DNA of 64,000 nt, taken from the NCBI RefSeq assembly GCF_001460935.1, contig NZ_LN906597.1, forward strand, positions 730,768-794,767. The letters run 5' to 3'. This document shows positions 8,211 through 17,470 of the stretch, piece after piece. The notes beneath the pieces are model-generated. The model ran no database searches, was not told the DNA's origin, and saw only the letters and a list, made by a program, of their open reading frames with translations. The translations under genes were made by a program, and so were the position numbers. Position 1 is the stretch's first letter, and each line of letters starts with the position of its first letter. This DNA comes from Candidatus Ichthyocystis hellenicum. Its GTDB lineage: Bacteria > Pseudomonadota > Gammaproteobacteria > Burkholderiales > 2013Ark19i.

Positions 8211-9137
8211 ATGCAAAAATGTTCTTCAGCTAGTGGTGCTTCAGTAGTTGATGCAGTAGGATGCGCTTGTGATGCCTGTCATTTTCTTCGCGAAGGTTCT
8301 GGTCCTGTAGGCACGGAATCTGATGGTTGGGTATCGGTTAGAGATTTTTTTTCCTATGATGATGAAGGTAATGATTCTGATACATATCTATCTCTTCTAA
8401 GGGAAGCAAATGGAATAGATTTAGATGAAGTTAAGAGTGCTGTGAATTTTAGTGAAGACGGTTTGGTTACCCTCAAGCCTGCTCTTTCTTCTTCGTCCAA
8501 GGTGATGATTGTTCTTGCAGTGTTGCTTGTTCTTCTTGTGATATCTTTTGTAGTTTTTGCTCTTCTATCATATACAGGTGTTATTTATGTTTCTCCTAAT
8601 CTAATGTCCGATATTATTAGATGGGGTGGAGTTGGGGTGTGCTCGGCTCTTTTGGGTTATTCACTGCTTGGGTTAGGTTGTTTGCTTGGACATAGAGTTA
8701 AAGACAAGCGTGAAGGATTAGGAGCCATTCTTGAATCTTCTTGTGTTGCCAATCTAAAGGATTATGGTTCTGTTCAGGAAGCAATTGATTCTGATTTTGA
8801 TAGATGTAATAGAGAATTTGAATCTGTTAGATCAAGATTGGTAATGATTTCTGATTTTGCTGCTTCTGTGAGGGGAAAACATATAGAAGATGCGATGAAA
8901 CAAATTGATATTCTTGGCAATGATTGTGTTGAAATAGAAAGGAAAATCAAACTTGTTAGGGGAGAAATAAGGGCTCTTGGTAAATGTGGTAAAACGAAGA
9001 CTGGAGATTTTGATTTTCTTGATAGGGATAATGCTCGGCTTGTAGCTGATAATGCTCGGCTTGTAGCTGATAATGCTCGGCTTAGATTAGAATTATCTGA
9101 CCTGCTTTCGTCGTTAAGAGCTGAAGGAAAAAGTTAG
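8211..9137 (+). CDS. array membrane protein, subtype A (copy A3) with heptad repeat
   Basis: Function unknown; 308 residues, ribosome site AGGAAAAGG. Cys triad C18-x-C20-xx-C23 (CACDAC). A-type marks are SDTYLSLLREANGIDLDEV and LVTLKPALSSSSK. Helices at about 98-120 and 138-160 are separated by a YTGVIYVSPN loop, so HIPGI is replaced by VSPN. The tail is longer than in A2 and ends in a perfect heptad repeat (DNARLVA, three times) within a coiled coil. It is followed by another A-type copy (9321) rather than by a B-type, which breaks the A-B alternation and suggests loss of a B copy or an extra A insertion. Confidence 0.8.
   Translation: MQKCSSASGASVVDAVGCACDACHFLREGSGPVGTESDGWVSVRDFFSYDDEGNDSDTYLSLLREANGIDLDEVKSAVNFSEDGLVTLKPALSSSSKVMIVLAVLLVLLVISFVVFALLSYTGVIYVSPNLMSDIIRWGGVGVCSALLGYSLLGLGCLLGHRVKDKREGLGAILESSCVANLKDYGSVQEAIDSDFDRCNREFESVRSRLVMISDFAASVRGKHIEDAMKQIDILGNDCVEIERKIKLVRGEIRALGKCGKTKTGDFDFLDRDNARLVADNARLVADNARLRLELSDLLSSLRAEGKS
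9027..9083 (+). repeat. 21-bp tandem repeat in coiled-coil coding sequence
   Basis: Two perfect 21-bp units plus a 15-bp third copy (9027-9047, 9048-9068, 9069-9083), each beginning GATAATGCTCGGCTTG. One unit encodes seven residues (DNARLVA), exactly one heptad, so gain or loss of a unit lengthens or shortens the coiled coil of A3 without shifting the frame. Confidence 0.95.
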
Positions 9138-9320
9138 TTGTGAGGATATAAGTTTTTACTTGGGTTGTATGTATCGGTTTTTGGAGTACTGTTGTCGGTC
9201 AGTAGCTATAGCTTATGTTGGGGGTTGATAATTATTACAATTGTTTTGCTCTGGCGTTGTATAACACAATTATTATAATGAGTTGAAATTCTAGATCTTA
9301 CTTGGTAAAAGGGTGCTTTC

Positions 9321-10190
9321 ATGCAAGGATGTCTTGTTGCTGGTGATGTTCTGGAAAATAAGTGGGAGTGTTATTGTGATGTTTGTTGTAGTTGTTTTGC
9401 CGAAAGGGTGATGCCTTCGGAATGCAATATCTGTGAAAGGGTTGGCAGTCTTTTCTCTTCTAGCGATGCAGATATTACTACGTATGTATCTGATTTAAAA
9501 TTAGAAAATGACCAGGATTTAGAAATAATTAAAGAAATGGCAGGTTTAGAATTGCTTGGTAGTAATAGGGTTGTGCTTAAGTGCCCTATTTCTCCAGCAG
9601 ACAAATTTATGGTCGCATTTGCACTATTTCTGGTTGTTGTGATAATAGTTTTTATGATTTTTGCTGTTTTGATGTGTAAGGGTGTTATTCATATTTCTGG
9701 CGTAAGTTCAGAAATGATGAGCAATATTACTAAGTGGGTTGGAGTTGGATTATGTATGGCTTCTCTTTCTTACTCAATGCTTGGGTTAGGGTATCTCATA
9801 AGAGGTAGAGTTGATAGCAATGAGAAGAGAGGTAAATCTAATCTTGATTGTTATGAATCTAAGCTGAAAAAATGTGCTGGTATTCAAAAAGAAGCAGATT
9901 CTGGAGTTCGTGCGTGTTTTGGGTTAATGAAATCAAGTATCTTGGCTTTGAGATTAGCATCCATTTTTTCAAATGAGCGGAGATATAAGCGTTTATCAAG
10001 CTTGCGTCAAAATCTTTGCCATATTAAAGAGGGTTGTCAGTAAACTCAATCTGAGATTGATTCTATTAAAGGTGAAATGGAAAGAATTAAAGAAGATAGT
10101 GGAATAAAGGTTTCTCTCTCCGCTGTTATTGAAAATCATAACAAAAGACTTTCCCAGGAGAATGAAGATCTAAGGTCTAATGGTAAGTAA
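9321..10190 (+). pseudogene. array membrane protein, subtype A (copy A4), interrupted by an in-frame stop
   Basis: From the ATG at 9321 (site AAAAGGGTG) the frame runs 240 codons to a TAA at 10041-10043. Translation in the same frame continues for 48 codons to a TAA at 10188-10190: SEIDSIKGEMERIKED ... KRLSQENEDLRSNGK. This is the expected coiled-coil end of an A-type protein (compare SRIESVNVEIEDLE in A5). A single nonsense codon therefore splits a 289-codon gene. The Cys head (C17, C19, C22, plus C23 and C25), A-type block (YVSDLKLENDQDLEII), helices (about 94-116 and 131-155) and loop (HISGVSSEMM) are intact. The truncated 240-residue protein could still be made and inserted in a membrane, much like the naturally short A2. 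Confidence 0.8.
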
Positions 10191-10317
10191 TTTTACGTAT
10201 ATGTTGTATGAGTAAAGTTATGGTAGTCGAGGACAGAAACACAGTGATGTTTTTTTCGTAAATAAATTTTTTGCATGAATTTTTCTATTTTATATATTAC
10301 AAAAGAGTGGAGGGGTA

Positions 10318-11120
10318 ATGCAAGGTGGTGGTATTGGTAGTAGTGCTTCTACAGGTGGGGGTTTCTGTTTTTGTACTGTTTGTTATGATGATAGAGTGCA
10401 AAAGGCATTGAGAGATGTAGACGTCTTGTGTGAAAAATCCACCAGTATTTTTAGTGATGCGCTGGATGGTGTTGATGGCGATGTGTATACATCTATGGTT
10501 GGTTTGTCGGATGACAAGATATTGGGAAATGTTGGCTCTACTTTATCAAGAAAAATTGCTATTACATTTTTGGTATTGACGCTTATTATTCTAATGGCAT
10601 GTATAGCTTTTGTAATTCTTGCTCAGAAAGGTATTGTACATATTCCTGGGTTAAGTACAGGAGAGTTAGTTGGAATTGTGTTGGGTGCGACCTTTATTGC
10701 TTACATTTTTCCTTGTCTAGGTTATATGATGAGAAGTAGGATTAGTGGTGACGATGAGGATAAGTACGGTGCTATCCGTGTTATTGATAGGTCTAAGTTA
10801 AGAAAGTTAGCTTGTGATCAAAATAAAAGGTGGGATAGAATGAGGTGGGTTTTAAGCAAAATACAATCTAATCGGATGGATGCTAAAAGGTCTGTTATTG
10901 GTTCAGCCTTTAAAGATGTTGATGTTTTTTTGAAACTACAGAAAGATGTTGACGAAGCTAAAAGTAAGTATAAGGACCTCAGTTCTGATCATATATGAGT
11001 GCCATTTCAGCTATTGATGAAATGGAAGATGAACTTGTGAAAGTCAAACAATTATGCAGTGCTCTTAATCGTGAAAATGAGTTGCTTTTACGTGAGAATA
11101 AACGTCTGAAAAGCAAATAA
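10318..11120 (+). pseudogene. array membrane protein, subtype B (copy B3), frameshifted at an AT run
   Basis: The ATG at 10318 follows a strong site (GTGGAGGGG). The frame gives 226 residues with the Cys triad C17-x-C19-xx-C22 (CFCTVC), the B-type block VDGDVYTSMVGLSD, two helices with a HIPGLSTGEL loop, the signature DRSKLRKLACDQNKRWDRM, and then stops at TGA 10996-10998. The rest of the expected coiled coil (MSAISAIDEMEDELVKVK ... RENKRLKSK) is in another frame from 10995 to the TAA at 11118-11120. Removing one AT from the run CATATATGAG at the junction restores a single frame, so slipped-strand mispairing is the likely cause. Because stop and ATG overlap (ATGA), the tail might alternatively be translated separately by coupling. 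Confidence 0.78.
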
Positions 11121-11959
11121 TGTGGTGATTACGTTTTTTTGTGCGCTGGTTAGTATGCATTTTATTTTTTCCCTATCTACTTAAGTACAAATAAAAAATA
11201 ATGTAAGGCAGGAAAATATGTAATTTATATAAGTGAGTCTATATTAAATAAAGATAGGAAGTAAATTAGGTTAATGGCGGGTTATGATCAGTTAGTATTT
11301 GTGCTAATAATTGCTTTGCCTTAGTTGTAGATTTATGCATTACAAGTAATTTTGATAAATATTTTTAGCTAGGTTAGGCACATCTTTTTTGTGTTACTCG
11401 TCCTTGATTATCTAATCTGAAAAAATAGTATTGTTTAGTAAAAAATATATTCCTAGTTATACATGTTCCAGATGACTGCAAGTGTTTATGGACAATAGAT
11501 TGTAATCGGCAGTTACTCCTTAACATAGTTCCTATTTCCCTTAGTATTTGATCAGTTCTTCGAGGTGGTTAGGGATACTGATTATTTATCATCTAATTTA
11601 GTTATTATATTCTCTTATTTCTTATCTATTATATTTTCATTAAGGGTGATACTACTATCATACTTTTTTTGAGTATCTATTAATGTAAATGTAAAAGAAT
11701 AAACAAAATATATTGTTTATTGTCAATATAAGACAAAATAGGGTTTTCACAGTAAAGAAATAAATTTTTGTAAAGGTTAATCCTATTAATGCAATTGTTC
11801 TTGCCTAAAAAATATAATCAAGAACTTTATCAGATAAACAAGTTTATTCTTAGCAAGTAAATTCTCTTATTGCTACGCTTATTTTTATGCTTATAGCCTA
11901 CGGGAAAACCCATGGTTTATTAATTCGTAAGTAATTTAATTAGAGAAAAGGGTAATGCC
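11121..11959 (+). other. long AT-rich spacer in array
   Basis: 839 bp without a gene I can support on either strand. I see no tRNA, no clear terminator and no family remnant. The 15-bp word GGGTGATACTACTAT at 11644-11658 recurs exactly at 18147-18161 in another inter-unit spacer. Confidence 0.45.
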
Positions 11960-12841
11960 ATGCAAGGATGTAGTAATAGCAATGGTGTTCTATTTGCTGA
12001 GGGTAAATGTAATTGTACTACTTGTTCTGTTTATTTTGTCGAAGAATGTACTATAGGTAGAATAGATGAAGTTCATGAAAGATGTTCAAGTCTTTTTACT
12101 GACACTAATAGTACTGATAATTATGAATCTATCTTAAAATTATCAAATACCAGCGACCTAAAAGAGATTGAAAGAGATATGGATTTAGAGTTGCTTGATA
12201 ATAAAATCATACTAAATAATCCTATTTCTTTTCCGGTTAAATTTATGCTTGTATTAGCATTTTTTCTAGTCATTTTGCTCATAGTTTTTATAATTTTTTC
12301 CATTCTATCATATAACGGTCTTATCCATATTCCTGGGATTGATTCAGAATCACTGATTAATATTACTAAGTGGATAGGGGTTGGTCTCTGTATGTCTTCT
12401 TTATCTTACTTAGTGCTTGTTTTGGGTTACGCTATAGGATGCAGCTCTAGTGGTGATGGTAATAAATTTGTTATTGATGCCTGTAGATCTAGACTTAAGG
12501 ATAGTGCTGCTGTTCAAAAAAAAATAGATACGGATTTAGCTGCATCTTTTAATGCACTGCAGTCATGTGAGGATAACTTAAGATTAGCGAGTGGTATTTC
12601 AGATGTTCTAATGGATCAACGTTTATCAAACTTGGAACGAGAATGCAGTTGTATTACTAACTGGGTTGAAGATCTTAAAAGTAGGATAGAGTCTGTTAAT
12701 GTTGAAATAGAAGATCTGGAAAATGCTGAAAAGAATAATTCTGGTTCTGAAGGTCTTGATAATATTGCGGAGCAAAATAAAGAACTTACCAATAAAAATG
12801 ATTTGTTGAGAATTAAATATTATTATTTATTGCAAATATAG
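11960..12841 (+). CDS. array membrane protein, subtype A (copy A5)
   Basis: Function unknown; 293 residues, site GAGAAAAGGG before ATGCAAGGATG, the typical start of this subtype. Cys triad C17-x-C19-xx-C22 (CNCTTC). A-type marks are IDEVHERCSSLFTD, YESILKLSNTSDLKEI and LLDNKIILNNPIS. Helices at about 95-118 and 133-157 flank the canonical HIPGIDSESL loop and TKWIGVGLCMSS. The tail has the A-type blocks CRSRLKDSAAVQKKID and LRLASGISD, then a coiled coil (about 225-290: EDLKSRIESVNVEIEDLE; EQNKELTNKNDLL). It is intact and pairs with B4 137 bp downstream. Confidence 0.82.
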   Translation: MQGCSNSNGVLFAEGKCNCTTCSVYFVEECTIGRIDEVHERCSSLFTDTNSTDNYESILKLSNTSDLKEIERDMDLELLDNKIILNNPISFPVKFMLVLAFFLVILLIVFIIFSILSYNGLIHIPGIDSESLINITKWIGVGLCMSSLSYLVLVLGYAIGCSSSGDGNKFVIDACRSRLKDSAAVQKKIDTDLAASFNALQSCEDNLRLASGISDVLMDQRLSNLERECSCITNWVEDLKSRIESVNVEIEDLENAEKNNSGSEGLDNIAEQNKELTNKNDLLRIKYYYLLQI

Positions 12842-12978
12842 ATAGGAAATTTTACCGCGTCTATGAAAATTGATAACAAAGTTTACTTGAGGTTTTATTA
12901 ATTTTTTCTTTAATCTAGGCCCCAGAAAATAAAATTTTTTACTTACGATATTACTAAATAATAAATAAGGAAAACTTC

Positions 12979-13809
12979 ATGCTGCAAGGTACCAGTGGTA
13001 ATGGAATTTCTGGAAATGAAAATCGTTGCTATTGCAATGTTTGTCTCAGCTCTAGTGTCCAGAAGGGGCTGGATAACCTAGATGATATATCTGAAAAAGC
13101 TAAAGATGATTTTCTGAGTGCTATGAATCGTGTTAATTTGAATGCTTATACATCTGTCAAGTTGTTGCCAGATAATAAAATCCGGAAAAATTTTAAGGGG
13201 GGTAATTTTTCTTCGGCCAATTTTATGATCGTGCTCACGGTATTGACTGCGCTAATTATAATAGCAGGTATAATTTTTCTAATTCTTATAAGCAAAAGTA
13301 CTGTTCATATTCCCGGGATACCATTAAGTCATGTTTATAAGTGGATTGGGGTTGGGTTAGGCGTCACTTTTTTTTCATACTTGCTTCTTGGTTTGGGTTG
13401 TTTCATGGGTAGCAAGACTCTTGGAGATAAAAAATACAAAGTTATTAATGTTCTTGATAGGACTAATATAAGAAAGTTGGCTCTTGAGCAGCGTGAAAAA
13501 TGGAATGATCTAGATACAGCTCATAGAATCTTACAACTAAAAGTTGTTGCTTTGAAGAGGTCTATTCCTCGACCAGCTGATCCTGACGTAGTTTCTAGGT
13601 CATTGATGCTGGAGGATCAACTTGCCAGAGTTAATGTTGAGTACAAAGCACTCAGTGCTACACATACAAGTGATTTTGCTAAGCTCATGAAATGTAGGGC
13701 TGCTAGTAGAGAAGTTAGTTCTGAATACAAGGTGCTTATTGCTCAAAGAGAAGAGCTTTGCCGAGAGAATAATATTTTGAGGGGAAAATTGGATAAACTG
13801 GAAAAATAA
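12979..13809 (+). CDS. array membrane protein, subtype B (copy B4)
   Basis: Function unknown; 276 residues, site AAGGAAAAC. Cys triad C17-x-C19-xx-C22 (CYCNVC). B-type marks are VQKGLDNLDDISEKAKDDF, NLNAYTSVKLLPDNKI and SSANFMIVL. Helices at about 77-100 and 111-134 flank HIPGIPLSHVYKWIGVGLG; the loop is about seven residues shorter than in most copies. The tail has VLDRTNIRKLALEQREKWNDLDTAH, the B-type signature, then a coiled coil ending LCRENNILRGKLDKLEK. It forms an intact pair with A5. Confidence 0.8.
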   Translation: MLQGTSGNGISGNENRCYCNVCLSSSVQKGLDNLDDISEKAKDDFLSAMNRVNLNAYTSVKLLPDNKIRKNFKGGNFSSANFMIVLTVLTALIIIAGIIFLILISKSTVHIPGIPLSHVYKWIGVGLGVTFFSYLLLGLGCFMGSKTLGDKKYKVINVLDRTNIRKLALEQREKWNDLDTAHRILQLKVVALKRSIPRPADPDVVSRSLMLEDQLARVNVEYKALSATHTSDFAKLMKCRAASREVSSEYKVLIAQREELCRENNILRGKLDKLEK

Positions 13810-14489
13810 ATTTAGTATCACAAGATCAATATGATTTATATTTTTTGAGACGATTATTTTTTTATGACTAAATTGTCTGCTTCAAGTTAGTTATCAAATA
13901 ATAAAAATCCTAGGTAGGTGTTTGTGATCATAGGGAGGTGTTTGTAAAATTGTTTTACAGTAAGACATTTATTCTCCTCTATATCTTTTTCAGCATAAAT
14001 TGTTTTTATCGCTGCTTTCCTGTTTTTACATAATGTATGCGCTCCTTTCTTTCCTTTACCATAAGGAAGAGGTTTTTTACGTTTTATTGATTAAAATGTG
14101 GGTAATGATAAATATTATCAATTTTTATAAGTATATTTTCTTTTAGTGACATCATATTTACAATATCTAGTAGTAACGCAATTACCCTTTTCTTATTTCT
14201 TATATATAAGTGGTATAAAATAAAAACTATATCTGTCATATTTTTATAATTGTTCATAGGTTTCATTTGCATGATGTCATGTGTGGAAGAAGAATATTAA
14301 TTTTTTAAGTAATTTTATGTTAATCGTTACAGAAAATGGTAGGATATTTATTGGAGCTATTTAGAACCATATTTTTGTTGACTGTTTATTTATTATATAT
14401 TACTTGGTGAGTGAACTTACTCATTGTTTATTTTTTATGTTTTATGGATATACTAATTAGTTATATTTAGTTAAGGGGTGGGTATCGCC
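13810..14489 (+). other. intergenic spacer with a short direct repeat
   Basis: 680 bp between B4 and A6. It holds an imperfect direct repeat, TAGGTAGGTGTTTGT at 13911-13925 and TAGGGAGGTGTTTGT at 13931-13945, of unknown meaning. A 62-codon minus-strand frame (14084-14272) has neither a ribosome site nor family similarity and is not accepted. Confidence 0.45.
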
Positions 14490-15410
14490 ATGCAAGGGTG
14501 CTTTGTTGATGGTAATATCCCAGAAGGTAGAGTAGGATGTTCTTGTGATGTTTGTCGTAGTTACTACGACGGAAGTCCTTCGCGTAGCATAGATGAAGTT
14601 AATGAAAGATGCAGAAACCTTTTTGTTGATGACATAGAAGCAGATGTTGCTGATACGTATGTGTCTCTTTTGAGATTTACAAATGATCAAGATTTAGAAA
14701 AGGTTAGAAGTGAAGTGATTTTAAGCACTGTTGATGATAAAATCATATTTGAGAGTTATTTCTCAGATAAGTTTATGGTTGCGACTGCATTGTTGTTCGC
14801 TCTTGTTTTGTTATCTTTTGTAATTTTTGCGTTCGCTATCACTATAGGTGAAGATGCTGCTCGTATTTATAGTGTGAGTTCAGTGGTTATTAGTAGCCTT
14901 ACTACGAGTAGCCTTACTACTAGTAGCGCTACTACGTGGGTTGGTTTTGGGTTATGCTTGTCTTCTTTTGCTTACTCAATGCTTGGTTTAGGTTATTTGA
15001 TCGGACGTAGATCAAATTTAAATAATAAAAGATGTAATTTCATCCTCGATTCTTGTGAATCTAAACTTAAAAGATACGCTACTATTCAGAAAAAAGCAGG
15101 TTTTGTTCTAGATAAGTTTCATAAAGTATTGCAATCTAGGGAGTCAGATTTGAAAATAGCGGCTGCTATTTCGAACATTATAAGGAGATCTCCTTTATCC
15201 AGATTGATGATAGAACATTATTCGATTAGCCTATCCCATAGGGAAATTAGATCTAAACTTGAGGCAGTTAACTCTGAAATAGCAAATATTAGGAATGATA
15301 ATGAAACAAATACTCGTAAAATTTATCTCCTTTCTAAGGAAAATGAGTCTCTTTCTGAAGAGAATTATATTCTTAGATCTAAGTGGAGGCGTATTATTAC
15401 TGTGACTTAG
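14490..15410 (+). CDS. array membrane protein, subtype A (copy A6) with expanded loop
   Basis: Function unknown. The ATG at 14490 (ATGCAAGGGTG, site AAGGGGTG) is preferred to the in-frame GTG at 14478 because it places the Cys triad at C17-x-C19-xx-C22 (CSCDVC), as in other copies; product 306 residues. A-type marks are SIDEVNERCRNLFVDD, DTYVSLLRFTNDQDLEKV and DDKIIFE. Helices lie at about 93-114 and 147-170. The loop between them is enlarged by a 15-bp repeat coding SSLTT/SSATT and lacks HIPGI. The tail has the A-type block CESKLKRYATIQKKAGFVLDKFH and a coiled coil near the end (NEIxN-type heptads; LSKENESLSEENYILRSKW). Confidence 0.8.
   Translation: MQGCFVDGNIPEGRVGCSCDVCRSYYDGSPSRSIDEVNERCRNLFVDDIEADVADTYVSLLRFTNDQDLEKVRSEVILSTVDDKIIFESYFSDKFMVATALLFALVLLSFVIFAFAITIGEDAARIYSVSSVVISSLTTSSLTTSSATTWVGFGLCLSSFAYSMLGLGYLIGRRSNLNNKRCNFILDSCESKLKRYATIQKKAGFVLDKFHKVLQSRESDLKIAAAISNIIRRSPLSRLMIEHYSISLSHREIRSKLEAVNSEIANIRNDNETNTRKIYLLSKENESLSEENYILRSKWRRIITVT
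14892..14936 (+). repeat. 15-bp tandem repeat in the inter-helix loop of A6
   Basis: Three consecutive 15-bp units (14892-14906, 14907-14921, 14922-14936), each AGTAGCCTTACTACG with one or two changes. Each encodes five residues (SSLTT or SSATT). The repeat sits exactly in the loop between the two membrane helices, which in other copies holds HIPGI. Confidence 0.9.
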
Positions 15411-15517
15411 AGTAGAGTTTGCTAGTGATTGCTGTGTATTTTTCATGTTCATGAATGTTTGTTGTATAAAAATGGGTTTTTTTGATTGCAGTGATAATTT
15501 AAGTAAAAGGAAGTGTT

Positions 15518-16369
15518 ATGCAGGTAGGTCCTGGTGGTGGTGGTTTTTTGGAAAATGAAAATCCTTGCCTTTGTACTGTTTGTTGTAGTGATAAGGTACA
15601 AAACTCTCTTAGAAGAGTAGATGCTGTATCTGAAGAAGCCAGGAGTATTTTTGCTAATGCCATTGATAGTGTTGATCCAGGTGCATATAAGGATCTAATA
15701 GAATTATCAGATAGTCGAAGTTTAGAAAAAGTCAGGGATACCTGTTGTTTTAAGAGTGCACTTGTGATACTGCTAGTCCTTGTAATATCTAGTGTAATTT
15801 TCGGAATTCTTGCTAACAGAGGTGATGTGCGTATTACTAGATTGCTTGGAGTTGGATTAAGCATGATTTTTCCTTCTTACTTGATTATTGTTTTGGGTTA
15901 TTTGATGGGAAATAATTGTAATAGTGAAGATGACAAAGAAAATAAAGTTATCCGTGCTCTTGATAGATCTAGATTAAGAAAGTTGGCTATTGATCATAAG
16001 GAACGCTGGGATAGTCTTGTGACGTCTCACAATGAGTTGCAATATAAAGTGAATTGTTTGAAAAAATCTGTTACTGGTTCGGCCTACGATGGTATTGATC
16101 GTCTATCTAGAATGGAGAGAGAGCTTGCAAATGCTCAAGTTCAGTATAGTAGGCTTGGGTGCAACTATAATCTTGCTATTGTAGAACGTACGACTCTCAG
16201 GGATAATAGTGAAGAAATTAACTCCAGATATGATGAAATTTCTAGGAAAAATGAAAATCTTTCCATGGATAATATTATTATCAAAAGTAAATTGTATGAT
16301 ATATTATTTTTCAATTACCGCAAATTTGGTGAAAAGATGCCGATTTCTGTTTTCTTGCCTGATCGCTAA
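15518..16369 (+). CDS. array membrane protein, subtype B (copy B5), short loop
   Basis: Function unknown; 283 residues, site AAAAGGAAG. Cys head C17-x-C19-xx-C22-C23 (CLCTVCC). B-type marks are VQNSLRRVDAVSEEARSIF, VDPGAYKDLIELSD and SLEKVRD. The two hydrophobic helices (about 80-100 and 108-130) are separated only by NRGDVRITR, so the usual HIPGIxxEMxxNxxKW loop is about 15 residues shorter. The tail has LDRSRLRKLAIDHKERWDSLVTSH, GSAYDGIDRLSRME and a coiled coil. It ends in a divergent basic stretch (FNYRKFGEKMPISVFLPDR) not seen in paralogs, perhaps from readthrough past an ancestral stop. It is paired with A6 at 107 bp. Confidence 0.78.
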   Translation: MQVGPGGGGFLENENPCLCTVCCSDKVQNSLRRVDAVSEEARSIFANAIDSVDPGAYKDLIELSDSRSLEKVRDTCCFKSALVILLVLVISSVIFGILANRGDVRITRLLGVGLSMIFPSYLIIVLGYLMGNNCNSEDDKENKVIRALDRSRLRKLAIDHKERWDSLVTSHNELQYKVNCLKKSVTGSAYDGIDRLSRMERELANAQVQYSRLGCNYNLAIVERTTLRDNSEEINSRYDEISRKNENLSMDNIIIKSKLYDILFFNYRKFGEKMPISVFLPDR

Positions 16370-16975
16370 TAGCGAGTTATGATTTTTTCCGATATGCGTA
16401 CGGGGGCAATGTATCATTAAACGCGTTTTATTCTTTAACTACTATCTCATTCCTTTAGTTTACATCATCTTTTTCTGCTTTTGTTTATACTGCGGGGTGG
16501 TACCTGTTATTGTGATTGTTTAGCTTGCTAGTTTGATTGTCTGACTCATTCGAGGTGTAGCACACTAAAGTATAAGTTACACTGTCCATTTTGGCGTTCG
16601 TGGCGGTTATTGATTATCATTTCTTTTTCCTCATGCTTATGCTTTGTAGAATATTTGATATTGATAATTTGATCGGTGTACCATGTTGCTATGATCATGA
16701 ATGGATTGAGTATAAATAATGGTTAATTTTTGGTATAGGTTAATATTTTAATCGGTGAGAATATAGTTTGTTCATATTTTTTGTTCATAAAAAGTAAATT
16801 CTGTATATGTGATATTTTATTTGACATAATTGGATTCTCAAGTAAGGAAGGGCGTGTGATGTTACGTCATAACTGAGTAGATTTAATCTCGTAAAGCAGT
16901 TGGTATATTACACCTTTATGTGTGCTGTACGAGCGCGCTGCATTTGTGTATTTGTTTTGGTAGGCATGGAATGCT
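16370..16975 (+). other. intergenic spacer
   Basis: 606 bp after the A6-B5 pair. No supported gene, RNA or terminator on either strand. Confidence 0.4.
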
Positions 16976-17470
16976 ATGAAAGGTTGTTCCATTGGCAGTA
17001 ATTTTATAGAAGGAGATTTATACCATTGTGTTTTTTGTGACAGTTATTATGATAAAGGTAAGATTAGTATTATAGATAAAGCTCATAAAAAATATAATAT
17101 CTCTTTATTGATGGTTAGTTCTGATGCGTGTGCGTCCAATGCTCCTATATTAAGCTCTTAATATTATAAAGATGGAGAAAAATTGTTGATGGTTTTTTCC
17201 ATATTTTGTTGATAATAAAATTATACTTGAGTTTCCTCTTTCTACAAGCTTGTGGATGTGCTTGTAGTGTTGCTGTACCTTATCGTAGATACTTTTGTTG
17301 TTTTTGCAATTACTGCAATACGCAGTAGAGTTTTACCTGCTTTTGTTTTTCTCTATTAATTCTGAAGTTATTACTGGATTGACCTATAGTCGTGTAAGAT
17401 TGCAGCTGTTAATGGATAGGGAATTTGCTGAGAATAAAGATCAGTATAGTAGATTATGGCTAATATTATG
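16976..17470 (+). pseudogene. heavily decayed subtype-A array gene (copy A7)
   Basis: The first 61 codons from ATG 16976 are open and give an A-type head (MKGCSIG..., HCVFCDSYYDKG, IDKAHKKYN), then a stop at 17159-17161. Downstream, other frames still read as the rest of an A-type protein. FVDNKIILEFPLS is at 17205-17243 (compare FVDNNIIL in A8). A TM1-like LVVLLYLIVDTFVVFAI lies at about 17255-17310 in another frame. SINSEVITGL is at 17352-17381 (loop; compare GINSEI). Several frameshifts and stops separate them. This is direct evidence of gene decay; the right end is approximate. Confidence 0.72.

Noticed and set aside
13911-13945. Possible CRISPR or operator repeat
   Set aside because: Only two imperfect 15-bp copies with a 5-bp gap; no array structure and no cas genes in the window.
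14084-14272. 62-codon minus-strand frame in an array spacer
   Set aside because: No ribosome site, no family similarity, composition of AT-rich spacer.
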